DNA of 64,000 nucleotides, from assembly GCA_003988855.1 (NCBI GenBank), contig QYAI01000014.1, positions 65,973 through 129,972 of the forward strand, read 5' to 3'. Under the pieces are notes generated by a model. The model saw only the letters and a list, made by a program, of their open reading frames with translations, was not told where the DNA came from and did not search any database. A program made the position numbers and the translations under genes. Shown here piece by piece: positions 1-11,139 of this stretch. This stretch comes from Arachnopeziza araneosa. Its lineage: Eukaryota; Ascomycota; Leotiomycetes; Helotiales; Arachnopezizaceae. Each line of letters opens with the position of its first letter. Position 1 is the first letter of the stretch.

Positions 1-182
1 GCAATTTCTTCCTTCTTCTCTGCGACCGCTTGTTGTTTCTCTCGTTCGGCTCGGATTGCGCTACGCAGTTTCGTCGGAGGAAGAGGTTGGAGCTGGTCAT
101 TCTTGTATAGGATATAGATAAGACCAGTCCCCAAAATCACTGAGGTAGCTCCGATAAGAGCATACCGCGGCGCTCCCGACAT
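1..182 (-). CDS. N-terminus of a small membrane-anchored protein (runs off window)
   Basis: The reading frame starts at ATG 182-180 and stays open to the window edge, giving about 60 residues. Residues 8-26 (start ALIGATSVILG) form one hydrophobic membrane segment. It is followed by a polar, basic Lys/Arg/Glu/Gln-rich stretch that looks like the start of a helical or coiled-coil tail. The layout suggests a tail facing the cytosol or matrix behind an N-terminal anchor. I do not recognise the family, and the remainder lies outside the window. The longer ORF overlapping it on the same strand (137-361) is in another frame and has no such organisation. Confidence 0.55.
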   Translation of the reverse strand, partial: MSGAPRYALIGATSVILGTGLIYILYKNDQLQPLPPTKLRSAIRAEREKQQAVAEKKEEI

Positions 183-1015
183 CTTTGGCTTGGGTTTCGT
201 TTTCTTCCAAGTGAATAAAGACCGTCCGTGCTGTCTATAGAGGCATCGTGCACTTCTGTGTTTTGTCTGGCGATAGAGAAATTGTTGGGTCTTGCCAGCC
301 GCGAATATCGGCTTTGCGCCGCAAAGAATTGACGAGAACATGGAGAAGTACAAAGACTCATCTACACTTAGACAGGCAAAAAAATCATTGACCTAGCGAG
401 TGGCAGGGTAGGAGCAAGTCCCCCGAATGGTGGCGGATTCATGACCGTGGAAAACCATGAAATAGGTAGGAAGGGGAGCTGAGTCAAGGCTGTTATTCAC
501 ATGCTATAGTGTGGCGCCTGTGGCGCAGTATGAGCTCACCCGCATCACAGCTTTCTTCAATCCCTGTGTCGGCTGTCTTCGCAAGCTCAAGTCTAAAACT
601 TTACGAATGGGAAGGTTTCATGGGGGCCCGGATTTTACTCATAGCAAGCAATGATAACACAGAGAAAAATGGGTAAAGCAGGTAGAGAAGTTGGACCACT
701 GACGGCTTAAACTTTCACATTCTCAGGCGATCACGAACAACACCTCTCCAAATATTGTCTAATATCCCCGGGGGAAAACGCCTGTTTGTAGCTTATCCAC
801 ACTCAATAGCTTTTCGCCCACAATCAGCATCCTTCCTTCCAGACCCTCGCTATGCCCCAATGCTGGTATTCCAAACTCCGTCAAAGAAACAGCAGTAATC
901 ATAACGAGTCCACCACCGAGACAAAAATATATGTCAATGTATCTCTATAACAAAGGAACCCCGATGCTGATAAGCGATATGTTCGTAGTTTCATGTCGTT
1001 CTGATGCTTCATAGA
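183..1015. other. Intergenic, no gene seen
   Basis: This holds the upstream region of the membrane-anchored gene and the downstream region of the Ran-binding gene. I see no ORF with coding character and no RNA gene. Short C/T-rich stretches near 830-900 are not enough for a call. Confidence 0.5.
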
Positions 1016-2801
1016 TCAAAGCTCACGCTTGATAGAATCCATCTCTGCTCTAAAGAGCTTAGCATTGGCCTCTGATAACTGGAATTTGTTAGCCTTGGAA
1101 CGATAGGTCATTAATTGAGACGTACTTTGAGGAGCATATTAACTCCTTTTAGTTCTTTATCGCCTTCAACGGCTTCGAAGCCGGTAAATAATATCTGAGC
1201 AGTTGAGGCTGATGGCTTATCTTGGAATTCCATGACCGGTATAATAATCGTATTTAGAATGACTCTGTGGGTATTCTCCTGACGCATGATTAGACGAGGA
1301 ACACGAGGCGCGCTTGGCTCATCTTCGTCTTCGAGACCTGAAGGATCAAATGAGCCTGGTATCGCTAGGCCCGTGGTCTCATCGAATGTGGCACAAGACC
1401 TAGGCACGTTAATCTTAAGTGTGCCCACACCGCGTTCCTTCCAACCAGTCTCTTTAGATTCGATAGCAAACAGCTTTGCTCGCAATTGTAATAGAGTCGC
1501 TTCTCCAGCTTCGCCGTCATCGATATGAACTAGACAGTGAGCATTAGCAGTCTAAAACTAAACGTTTAGGCCATGCGAGAAGCCTACCTTTGCTTAACTT
1601 GCCCTTCTTCTTCTCTTCCGATGCTACAGCCGCGCTCTCTTCTTCCTCTTCATCAGCGCCACCATCACTGTCGTCATCATCACTTTCATCTTCCTCTTCA
1701 CTTTCAGGAGCACCAAATGCCTTCACTGGCTTTGTCCCGATGGGTTTGTTTTCAGTCCCTGGTGCAGCAAAACTTGAAAGCTTTGGCCCAACACCGCCTC
1801 CAAATCCATTCGTTAATTTTGACCCAAAAACGCTTCCAGCCGCAAGGCCTCCGAATCCAGAACTCGTTCCGTTTCCAAAACCAGAAGTTGTACTGCCCCC
1901 GAAGCTAAATCCAGTGCTTGGTTTACCAGCACTTAATGCCCCGAATCCACTTGTAGTTGTAGTCGATGTGGTGCTCGGAAGTTTTCCGCTTGCCAATGAA
2001 CCAAAGCCAGATGTGGTTCCTTGCTTCCCTCCGCCAAAAACGCTAGGCTTCGATGCGCCCAGGCTCCCGAAGCCAGAGGTGCCAGATCCAGCCAGAGATG
2101 CGAAGCCTGAGCTAGCAAATGCTGTTGAGGAGGTTTGTGATATTTCGTCGGCGGGCTTTTCTTTGGTAGATTCTGCTGCTTGCGCCTGGGTTTCTGCAGA
2201 ATATGGTTTTGTATTATTTGGAGTCGGAATGTCTAACTGCGGCGAACATTAGCGATCATGAACGTAGACTAGAGTTATGCTAAGAACTTACCTTCGAGTC
2301 AACTACCTCATCTATTGGCCTGGTAAACTCTTCCGAGGTATCTCGTGCACGCTTCTTCTTTTCTGGTCCTGATGCTGTAGTACGAGTACCGTTCACAACA
2401 TTACCGTCAGCTACGGATCCTGGCCCACCCGGAGTTGCTTCGTCCAGTTGGCTGGCATCTTCATCAGTATCTCGGCCTCGCTTTTTCTTCGGCGAAGATA
2501 AGCGCTCCTTCATCTCTTCATCTTGTTCCTCTGTCACGTCTGGCTCCGGCGTGCTGGGCTTAGCTGTACCCCCCATGTGCTTATCTGCCTCCTCTTCGGG
2601 GGAATCAGGTTCATTCTCAGCTATTTCAACTCGAGAGTGACTGGCAATCTTGTCAGATATGGTGGTATGCTTTAGCTCTTCGCTCGCAGCCATTGTAGCG
2701 GGGTCGTCGACGTGGGGTTGCGAATCCTCGAGATTCTCGTCTTCCGTCACTGTTCGTGCTGGCAGATCGTGATTGGATTCCATTTTGTCAGGCTCGGTCA
2801 T
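1016..2801 (-). CDS. Yrb2/Hba1-like Ran-binding protein with FG repeats
   Basis: Predicted role is nuclear transport: the C-terminal RanBD1 domain binds Ran-GTP, and the FG repeats contact nucleoporins and exportin, as in yeast Yrb2 and S. pombe Hba1. Exons read on the minus strand are 2801-2292, 2236-1588, 1529-1126 and 1078-1016, giving 541 residues. The N-terminal 170 residues are acidic and disordered with a basic KKKRGRD-type patch. Next come Gly-Phe-rich repeats (GFGALSAGK, GFSFGGS, SGFGNG), then an acidic Asp/Glu/Ser tract. The last 150 residues are the Ran-binding domain (RAKLFAIE, GWKERGVGTLKI, RLIMRQENTHRVILN). The junctions keep frame (K|L at 2292/2236, K|LSEAN at 1126/1078). The start is the first ATG of the open stretch; reading continues upstream without ATG to 2888, so an extra 5' exon is possible. 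Confidence 0.85.
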
Positions 2802-3540
2802 GGCAGCTTCTGTCCGGGTGTCTAACAGTGAATGAGCAATATCAGCAGCTGTAGTAGAAGACAAACGAGCGTATAGTCCGGTGCTCAAGCAAACTTGGGA
2901 TGATGTTGTGTTGTACAGGTTGGGTAGTCAATATTGGTAGTGAACCCTGCCAAGGCGAAGTCGAGGCTCCGGGACCGTCTCATTCGCCCACCACAATGAC
3001 AACTTTCGAAACCATCGTCTTTTACCACCTCTTTCATCTTACTTTTCTCCCTTTTTCCAAATGTTAGAAGCAAGATCTTCGGGCACTATTCAAATTCCAG
3101 GTTATCAACTACGAGCGCTTGGTAGTTCGTATACTAAACCCCGCTTTATAAATCTACTTGGGCGCCCAGGCAGCCTCGCATTTCAGCCTTGTTGGATTCT
3201 CTTGGAAATGGTAGCCAAGTGCCATTAACAGGGAGAGAAGAATGGTTGATCATAAGTATTTGGTTGTAGGCTGTGCTTTAAACCGGCTCGGTCACTCTTA
3301 ATAGCCTCTAAGCAGACTTTGTATCGATGCTAATTTGGTGCGTGCACAACACAATAGGTATCCCATTCCACCCAACCAGCACCAAAAGTACACTGGTTTC
3401 TTCCTTGCCACCGTAAATCTTGCACGCACCACTCTATCTGTTTTCTCTTAAACTTCTAAGAGACGTTAAATCTTTAGCTTTTTAATGTTTCCCAATCCAC
3501 ATCTAAGTAAAACGCCACAGGAAAATTCGCAACATTATTT
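2802..3540. other. Intergenic, upstream of the Ran-binding gene
   Basis: Probable promoter and 5' UTR of the Ran-binding gene. A 62-codon minus-strand ORF at 2885-3073 and a 74-codon one at 3474-3698 have no recognisable family. Nothing else is supported. Confidence 0.4.
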
Positions 3541-4185
3541 ATGCCATCGTCGTTATCTTCTTCAAATCTAATTGGTGTCTGGAAGAGAAGACTATATGCC
3601 AAGTCATTCTTGGAATTAAAAAGGACGCTGCGTATGGAACAGGCAAATGTACCGCGAATCTGGCGCCTTCTACTTTTCGCCAACACCTTTAAATTCAATA
3701 GTGATGATTTCCAAGATCGCTCCTCGAATCGATCGTTGTGTCCGGTCCTTGACGGTTTGGTCGGCAGTCAACCAAACTCCGGTTTGTTGTCTCGTCCTTG
3801 TCCAAACCATGATCGTCGAAATTCCACCTCTCGAACGTCCAGGGGAGGTCGATCAACACGTCTTACAAAAAATTTTGGTGAAGTCGATGAGCTTCTAACT
3901 GTCGCCAGGTTGCTGAAGAAGACGTTCAAAGGGCTTGAATTTCTCCACTTGCAACACGGAAGGAAATACCCAAACAAGATGCCGCAAAGATACCAATCAC
4001 CACCAAGACTTGACGGGAACGACAAAGTTCATACAGGCTTTAAAAATAGCGATGCAACATTAGATTAGTCTCTTCAGCGAATATTTGCCAAGCTGGATTA
4101 TGGATCCTTTGAATTCGAAGAACAGATCAAAAAGAAACTATTAAAGAAGGATCCAACAGCTACGACGCTCATCAACTTTACTTGA
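3541..4185 (+). pseudogene. Possible decayed protein-coding gene
   Basis: Two overlapping forward frames look like pieces of one protein. Frame 2 (3647-3898) contains APRIDRCVRSLTVWSAVNQ and IPPLERPGEVDQHVLQKIL. Frame 1 takes over near 3890 (DELLTVARLLKKTFKGLEF) and runs through a TAG at 4066-4068. It then continues in the same frame as a charged helix (FAKLDYGSFEFEEQIKKKLL) to a TGA at 4183-4185. A frame change plus an internal stop inside coding-like sequence suggests a relic. The character resembles fungal F-box-associated proteins, but I cannot name the family. A set of unusual introns is the alternative. Confidence 0.28.
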
Positions 4186-4416
4186 GCTACATCTCCATAG
4201 AAATAAGGCACGAGGTACTAATATCAACTTTTGATGCTAATTCTACTCTGAAAATAAGTTTCGATTTCCCTTTAGAGAAGTAAACCTAGCTTGGAAGATG
4301 AAAGTTCTGGAAATATGGCCTCTATATTGGCGATATCCGACGCTGACTAGATTATTGACTCGAAATGACGCAATGCCACTGGGCTAGTTAGAATGCATTA
4401 TATTCATAAAACGTGC

Positions 4417-5734
4417 CTATCTACTTGCTCTCTCATTCTCAATCTCCTGCTGCAACTCAGCCAAAACTTGCTGCCGAGATTTTAGGTGCGCCTCCAAGCC
4501 ATCAACTTGTTCTTTCACTGTTTGAATCTCATCGCTCACTCCTTTCAAACTTGCCCCGACTTTACTTTTACCCTCTCCAGACTCTAAATCTCGTAGTTCT
4601 CTCCGCTTGTAATCCAAGAGCTGCTCCAACTCCCTTTTAACAAGAGCAGGCTTGGTATCTCGTCGACCCCCTGAGCGCTTCGCCGATGCTGCTTCGACCT
4701 TTTCTACTTTGGCCTCTAATTCAGCAAGTTGTTTCTTGAGCCGCACTTCTTCCCAGTCTTCAGTTGTCCTTGTGCCTGAAAAATCGGTCCCAGCAGGGCG
4801 ATAATTAGACTTCCCTCCTGCACCTATCCGGCTCAGGTATGTATCACCAAACTTTGCCTTGCGGCCCGTACTGGTTTCCTCGTCACCCGTAACACCCCAT
4901 CTCTGGGCTGGTGACGACGTCCTCTGATTGTCAATCTGATAGTCGATTTGATTTCGCTCGAAACTAGCCCGAAGAGAAGGAGGGACCGTCCTTGGGATAC
5001 GATAGCCTTCATGGCGATTGTTAAGTATGTGGAGAAAGGCTAGGCATGCATCTTTGGAGATGGCCCGAGAAGCTGATGGATTGATGAGGTTCCAGGCGGA
5101 TCGAATGTCTGTATCAGGAACCTCGAGAGAAGAGTACAATGAGTCTAGAGACTCAACTACCAAAAAGTCAGCGCAGGAACTTAGTTTCCTTAAATCCAAT
5201 TTCCAACTCACAAGTAATATCTCCTCGCCCATCCCGATTTGCAGAGTATATCTCCTCGTATTTCGCTTTGTCGGAAGGAGACATATACCAATCAAACCCA
5301 TCTTTCAGTCCTGGAGAGTCATCATCATCGTCTACACGTTCAAATTGAACCTGTCTCCCTGTGAGAGCCCGATTTGCCTGTACCAGATGTGCTTTCGATT
5401 CTGGGACCAACCAATCTGGCAATTGTGGAGGAACATCTGCGTATTCCTAACAATTCATAAGCAGAAATCAAATGCTGGATCAATAATTTCGTACCCCATT
5501 GACCAAGTCAAAGATTAATCGCATAGCGACGCAGAATTCCTCGAAGTCCAGATTTCCATCGTTATCAACATCCGCCAGATCCCATATCCGCTCTAACTGA
5601 TCATCTCGCAGTTGACTGTTTTTAAGCACAGGCGCTGCTTGGGGGCCAGTGAGATGAGTTCCGCCATTAGAAAGAGATGCAAAGATCTCCCAGTATTTTT
5701 CTATTTCACTCTGTTCTATGCGCTTGTTCGACAT
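4417..5734 (-). CDS. end3: End3, EH-domain actin/endocytosis adaptor
   Basis: End3 works with Pan1 and Sla1 at cortical actin patches in clathrin-mediated endocytosis. Exons are 5734-5495, 5446-5212 and 5156-4417, giving 404 residues, close to the usual fungal length. The N-terminal EH domain carries an EF-hand loop (DLADVDNDGNLDFEEF, about residues 53-68). A second EH-like region follows (FDWYMSPSDKAKYEEIYSAN). The central segment HILNNRHEGYRIPRTVPPSL is the End3 family signature. The C-terminal 130 residues are a Lys/Glu-rich coiled coil. The joins VNG|EYADV and DIT-F-ESLDSLYSSL restore known End3 sequence. HRQ1 lies head-to-head across a 352 bp intergenic region. Confidence 0.95.
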
Positions 5735-6086
5735 GTTGGTTGGTAGCTTAGGAGGCTGGGGCTTGCGCGGCCGGCTCTCAACTCGTTCTGGTAGGGAAGG
5801 ATGACCGTAGATGAGAAATAAATGGAGCCAACGTCAGAGGCTGTTTCAGAATTTGGTCGTTTTCCTATCGTGGGAGTGGAACTACGGGGGGTCTATTCGA
5901 AAGTTGAAGCTTGATTACAGTATCATGAAGCTAAGCTTAACTTGCGGCTGAAGCTCTCAAGAACCTTGCTTGAAAACGTGACAGCGCGACGGCGAGGATC
6001 GCGCTTCATGTCGTCAATGACTTTCTTTATGCATCTGAAGACTTTACCAACTTTATGCATGAGCCTACATCGTGCAATACCTCTCA
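5735..6086. promoter_or_regulatory. Shared divergent promoter region of end3 and hrq1
   Basis: The two genes diverge from this 352 bp interval, so it must hold both promoters unless elements lie inside the genes. No clear TATA box is visible on either side, as is common for housekeeping genes. Confidence 0.45.
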
Positions 6087-9000
6087 ATGGCCAGCTTACA
6101 AGCTGATTCTGTGCCTAAAAACGTCGTCCGAAAGCGCAAGCGGAAAGACGCCGATATTGATGAGAGACAGTCACCAATACTTTCTGAAGCATCCTCAAGT
6201 ACGACAGTTCCTACAAAGACTCATGATGGCGGTTCGAAACCAAAACGAGTGCCAAAGTCTAACAAGCTTCCAAATCTTGTGAGAAGTCCTTCCTCTCTCT
6301 CCAATATAGCCACGACTACAATACCTTGGCCGGCATCATTTCAAGCTTTAGAAAAGACCCATCGAGCACTAAACGTTGTCTTCACGTTCTGCTCAACACG
6401 CAAACATCTTGCCACTACCTTTGATACTATCAAATCCGCCGTCGAAGGTCACATAAAGCGGGATCTAAAGATTGAAGAAGTCGCGCAAGTCGTAGCCCTG
6501 CGACCTGGAGGTATCAACTTCGCATATGTGGATGAAGCAATGTTGCAAGTTGATATTAGAGGGGCAGAGAGAGACGACACCTTCAAAGGTGGTACCAAGA
6601 CGTGGCTTGCCGCTGGACCTCCTCCAGATGCCTCTGTTGGAGGAATCACTGGTGCGGAGGGCTTAGGATACAGTGAAAGAGCCACCGACCGGAAAGAGGT
6701 TCTTTATTTTGAATTTATTGATGGCGATTTGAAAAGGCAAGTTCAGGACAAGCAAACCGGAGAGGCAGTAAAAGCAACAAACAAACTGCGGAACGAGGAT
6801 CTGAGAATGCCTGTGTTTAGCCAGAAGCAACTGATGGGTCTCATCGAGAAGCGTAACAGCAAGTTTACGAATGCTATCAATGCATTCCTAAACCGCTGTG
6901 AAGATGAACATGTCGATCCAGATAAGACTTTGAAAGCGGAGGCCGAAGTATTTATTCCTGAGCCTAGCTTCTCTCGAAGTACTACACCAAAACCAGAAAT
7001 CAGTAGCATTCCTTCAAGTATTCCAAAAGAAAGGAAGTATATTTCTGAGATCATAAACGAGCTGAAGGAAAGCGAATTCTATAGTGGTCAAATTGTCCCC
7101 AATGGTCATCGAGTCTTTGATCCGCAAGAAGCTATCTACGGCGATCTGAACTTTCAACTTAGTCAAGACCTCGTCAATGCTCTGTATAACACAAAGAATA
7201 TCACTCAGCTTTATGCTCACCAGGCGGAAGCAATTAACAATCTTCACGACGGGCATCATGTAATCGTCTCTACTTCCACCTCTTCTGGGAAATCTCTTAT
7301 CTATCAGATACCGGTTCTTCATGAACTTGAAAGAGATCACAACACTAGAGCAATGTATATATTTCCAACAAAAGCTCTAGCTCAGGACCAACGGAGAAGT
7401 CTAAAAGAGATGATGCGATTCATGTCTGGTCTAGAGGACGCCATCGTTGAAACTTATGATGGAGACACGCAAATGGCGGACAGGAATATAATTCGAGATG
7501 AAGGAAGGATTATTTTTACAAACCCCGACATGTTGCATATTACGATACTACCACAAGAAGAGAAATGGCGGACATTTCTTCAGAACCTCAAATATGTAGT
7601 AGTAGACGAGATCCACGTCTATAACGGCCTTTTTGGCTCCCACATTGCACTCATCATGCGGAGACTAAGAAGGATATGTGCGGCCGTGGGAAATCGGCAT
7701 ATCAAGTTCATCTCCTGCTCCGCTACGGTAGCGAATCCCATGGAGCATTTCAAGACCATTTTTGGAATTGAAAATGTCAAGATGACTGATTTTGATGGTT
7801 CCCCTTCTGGAAGGAAGGAATTCTTGTGCTGGAATACTCCCTTCAAAGATCCTGGTGATTCTGCGAGTGGCCGTGGGGATACGATGGGAGAAGCTGCGAG
7901 ATTGTTTTGTCAATTAATCTTGAGAGGTGTACGAGTTATTGCGTTCTGTCGAGTTCGAAAAGGCTGTGAAGCTCTTGTTGGAGCTGTCAAACAAGAATTA
8001 GCAACATTGGAGCGGCCCGAAGTTATGGCCCGAGTCATGGGATATCGTGGAGGTTACACGCCCGAAGATCGACGCCGTATTGAAAGTGAGATGTTCGAGG
8101 GAAAACTCATGGGCATCGTCGCAACTACAGCCCTTGAACTTGGAGTAGACATTGGGTCATTGGATGCAGTCATCACCGTAGGTTTTCCCTATTCGATTGC
8201 GAATCTGCGACAGCAAAGTGGTCGAGCTGGAAGAAGAAACAAAGACTCTCTTTCTGTTCTGGTTGGAGATTGCTTTCCAACAGATCAATATTATATGCAG
8301 AACCCGGACGAGATATTCACGAAACCCAATTGCCAATTGCAAGTCGATTTACAGAATGTATTGGTTTTAGAAGGTCATGTACAATGCGCTGCATATGAAA
8401 TGCCTATCCGCACGGATGAGGATGCTGTCTATTTTGGGAAAACCCTACAAGAACTCGCCGAAGAGAGAATGATAAAGGATGAATTAGGATTTTACCATTG
8501 CCACGATAGATTTCGACCTGTCCCGTCCAAGTTTGTCTCCATCAGGGATACCGAAGAGGAACATTTTGCTATTGTAGATATTAGCCACGGGAAAAATATT
8601 GTTCTGGAAGAGCTTGAAGCATCTCGTGCATTCTTTACACTCTACGATGGCGGGATTTTCTTACACCAGGGAAATACATACCTTGTCAAAGAATTTAATC
8701 CTGAACGAAAGATTGCCAAAGTGGAGCTGGTTAGAGTTGATTGGACAACCCAACAACGTGACTTCACAGACATCGATCCTGTTGAAACAGAAGCAATTCG
8801 ACGTATTCCGAGATCACTCTCTCGGGCATTTTATGGCTCAATCAAGATTCAACAAACAGTTTACGGTTTTTTCAAACTTGACCGGAAGCGGCGTATCCTA
8901 GACGCAGTTCAAGTCGATAATCCTCCCATCATCATATTTAGTAAAGGCATGTGGCTCGATGTCCCAAAGCAAGCTTTGGACATTCTAGTTGAGCGAAGGC

Positions 9001-9593
9001 TCAATGTGGCCGGTGCGATCCATGCCGCTGAACACGCCATATTGAGCCTCATGCCCAATTTTGTTGTCAGTATGCCTGGCGATGTTAGGACAGAGTGCAA
9101 AATTGGAAAAAAAGAGTTTGCTCAAAAAGAGACATCACGCAAACGTCCGGCACGACTGACTTTCTATGATGCCAAGGGTGGCGCCGGTGGATCTGGCATC
9201 AGTACTAAAGCGTTTGAGTTTATCGACCTGCTTCTCAAGCAAGCGGTTAGGCGCGTTGAAGCGTGCCACTGTTATGAAGGTTGTGTTGAGTGCGTCACGA
9301 GTGAACTTTGTAAGCATGCCAACGAAGTCATGAGCAAGGCCGGCAGTGAAGTCATCCTCAAGAGCCTTCTAAATATGGAAATCGATATTGACGCACTCCC
9401 AATGGGTCCCGAGGACCTCAGTCCCGCCGGGATCGAGACGGTCGTTTTGGCACAACCTGTGTTGCCTAGGGGCCGGGTGGTAGATATCTGCAAGGCTAGG
9501 TCGGAGAACGGCCAGCGGAAAGAGGTAGTGATTGCGAGCCTGGATGAGGATGGAGTAGAGACTCAAGTTAGGATCAAGACGGAGCCTGACTAG
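6087..9593 (+). CDS. hrq1: Hrq1 RecQ4-like ATP-dependent 3'-5' DNA helicase
   Basis: Hrq1 is the fungal relative of human RECQL4, acting in the nucleus in interstrand-crosslink repair and telomere maintenance. This intronless ORF encodes 1168 residues. The N-terminal 130 residues are basic and disordered, followed by the conserved fungal Hrq1 N-domain (VFTFCSTRKHLATTFDTIKS). Helicase motifs in order: motif I TSTSSGKSL (about 395), motif II DEIH (about 505), motif III SATVANP (about 543), and motif VI QQSGRAGRRNKD (about 709). The C-terminus has the DUF1998/MrfA-like Zn-binding cluster CHCYEGCVECVTSELC (about 1058-1075). I chose ATG 6087; the frame extends upstream only through a GTG. All catalytic motifs are intact. 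Confidence 0.95.
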   Translation: MASLQADSVPKNVVRKRKRKDADIDERQSPILSEASSSTTVPTKTHDGGSKPKRVPKSNKLPNLVRSPSSLSNIATTTIPWPASFQALEKTHRALNVVFTFCSTRKHLATTFDTIKSAVEGHIKRDLKIEEVAQVVALRPGGINFAYVDEAMLQVDIRGAERDDTFKGGTKTWLAAGPPPDASVGGITGAEGLGYSERATDRKEVLYFEFIDGDLKRQVQDKQTGEAVKATNKLRNEDLRMPVFSQKQLMGLIEKRNSKFTNAINAFLNRCEDEHVDPDKTLKAEAEVFIPEPSFSRSTTPKPEISSIPSSIPKERKYISEIINELKESEFYSGQIVPNGHRVFDPQEAIYGDLNFQLSQDLVNALYNTKNITQLYAHQAEAINNLHDGHHVIVSTSTSSGKSLIYQIPVLHELERDHNTRAMYIFPTKALAQDQRRSLKEMMRFMSGLEDAIVETYDGDTQMADRNIIRDEGRIIFTNPDMLHITILPQEEKWRTFLQNLKYVVVDEIHVYNGLFGSHIALIMRRLRRICAAVGNRHIKFISCSATVANPMEHFKTIFGIENVKMTDFDGSPSGRKEFLCWNTPFKDPGDSASGRGDTMGEAARLFCQLILRGVRVIAFCRVRKGCEALVGAVKQELATLERPEVMARVMGYRGGYTPEDRRRIESEMFEGKLMGIVATTALELGVDIGSLDAVITVGFPYSIANLRQQSGRAGRRNKDSLSVLVGDCFPTDQYYMQNPDEIFTKPNCQLQVDLQNVLVLEGHVQCAAYEMPIRTDEDAVYFGKTLQELAEERMIKDELGFYHCHDRFRPVPSKFVSIRDTEEEHFAIVDISHGKNIVLEELEASRAFFTLYDGGIFLHQGNTYLVKEFNPERKIAKVELVRVDWTTQQRDFTDIDPVETEAIRRIPRSLSRAFYGSIKIQQTVYGFFKLDRKRRILDAVQVDNPPIIIFSKGMWLDVPKQALDILVERRLNVAGAIHAAEHAILSLMPNFVVSMPGDVRTECKIGKKEFAQKETSRKRPARLTFYDAKGGAGGSGISTKAFEFIDLLLKQAVRRVEACHCYEGCVECVTSELCKHANEVMSKAGSEVILKSLLNMEIDIDALPMGPEDLSPAGIETVVLAQPVLPRGRVVDICKARSENGQRKEVVIASLDEDGVETQVRIKTEPD

Positions 9594-11053
9594 AAATGAG
9601 CTTCACATTCAGGAAATCAACAGCTACAAGCAGGTTGAGCATTCCAAATACCAAGGCACAGTCTGGTTCTATTCCGTCTCGCGCTCTTGCCTCTTCGAAA
9701 AGGGTGTTTTGATGATAATAATCAATGAAGCGCGATCATCTCAACAACTTCACGTACTATTGCACATGCATCGAGGGGATTTGTAAAAGATTCCCAATCC
9801 TGCGGCGTTGCTGTAGGTTGCTTCCCGGCTAAGCACAATGCTCTCGTATGACTGACTGCATTTGCGACGCGTGTCTTTTCCCTGCTCCCACACTCGGAGA
9901 ATTTCCGTGGCGGGCCCATCTTCTGATTTTGCACCAGGTACCGTGTGAGGCTTCTGGTAGATTTATTCTTGGTGCAAACAGATGTCTCTCGAAGTATCGG
10001 AGAGCTTCTTTCTTTCTCAAAAGTCCATGGCCCCTTCTTCTAACCTTATTTGTCTGGGTGACTGATTCAACGCTCTTCCTCCTACCAGTTGACAAGATTA
10101 GTTTCTTCTCTTGCGCTCTATGTTATCTTATCGTTACGTGCGAATGTCCTTGTCTTGCAATATATTCTGCATCTGCCCTGCCGTATCTGCTGCTTGCGGT
10201 GCTCGAACATTTGTCCCGGTAATTTTGTGACCATCTGCACTCGCAATATCGTTATTTTTGTCCATCAATCACATCTGTTGATCGTATTGGTGCGCCAGGA
10301 GTAAAAAGAATTGTTTTGGTATATGATCTATTCCCCTCGTCCGACTGACCTGACATGTCACGGAAAATAAATTAGAGTTTCTATACAATTCTACGATATA
10401 GCTGCAGGGGCACCACAGCTGCACATGCGGATGATAATAGGCTGGCGAGCGGGAACGAGGCGAGTAAATCTTATCCAGGCTTACGGGATTCCTCTAGGGC
10501 ATCGCATCTCCTGATCTGTCACTGCACGATATTGTCGACATTTCAAATTTTCGTGTAAGTTCTTGCGACCTCTTGGCAAATTTATTTGTTTGCGCTCTTA
10601 TCGTAGCCTTCAGACCGCCTGCTAAATCGACGTGAAAGTCGGTATGGACTCACGTCCATGGCTACTGAGGCGCAAAATTCAGCTCAAGAGTACAATCAAG
10701 TTTGAGATCATGATTACCTGCTTGTGTCAATGTTTATTAAGCTGCTTGAAAGTGAGGTGGGGCCTTCGTGCCTATTTAGCTGCAGGAATGGTTGAGTTTC
10801 GAGTTCTTCCGGATGTAGCGAGACTCTTCTTTTCGCCATATCACAAAAGTGCTGCAATGCGGCTCGTCTAACTCAACGGACTTGACCACCTTAATGTTCA
10901 GTACCTTGCTGCACGTATAATCCTAGTCTTGGGGCTGCATATCCTGGGACTAATCGCTGTTGGATGGTGTGTCCGGCTTCTTGCATTCTGAGATGATTGA
11001 GGGTGTGAGCTGGGAAAGCATGGGTTATGGTTTTGAAGCATTCGATCCCTTTG
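9594..11053. other. Intergenic, start of the gene-poor accessory island
   Basis: About 1.5 kb without a supported gene. ORFs at 9848-10222 (+) and 9829-10095 (-) are antiparallel to each other, have no family resemblance, and lack good initiation context. The sequence is rich in mixed-pyrimidine stretches. This is the boundary between the conserved helicase gene and the lineage-specific region. Confidence 0.4.
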
Positions 11054-11060
11054 TATAAAG
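11054..11060 (+). promoter_or_regulatory. TATA box of the CBM1 gene
   Basis: TATAAAG lies 80 bp upstream of ATG 11140, a normal spacing for a strongly regulated fungal secreted-protein gene. Confidence 0.5.
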
Positions 11061-11139
11061 ATGTGCTCTTGCTCCTCTATTGTAAGTTTATCGTTAGGGT
11101 GTTTTCGTGCGAAATTATTGTGCTGACTATCAATCCATC

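Noticed and set aside
1590..2252. 220-codon Pro/Ser-rich forward ORF
   Set aside because: Antisense shadow of the FG-repeat region of the Ran-binding protein; the minus-strand reading has introns and a recognisable domain.
6055..6282. 75-codon forward ORF starting at ATG 6055
   Set aside because: Overlaps the HRQ1 start in another frame and has no domain; at most an upstream ORF in the HRQ1 leader.
9848..10222. 124-codon forward ORF with hydrophobic stretches
   Set aside because: Antiparallel ORF of similar quality on the other strand, no signal-peptide start, no family resemblance; likely chance in pyrimidine-rich DNA.
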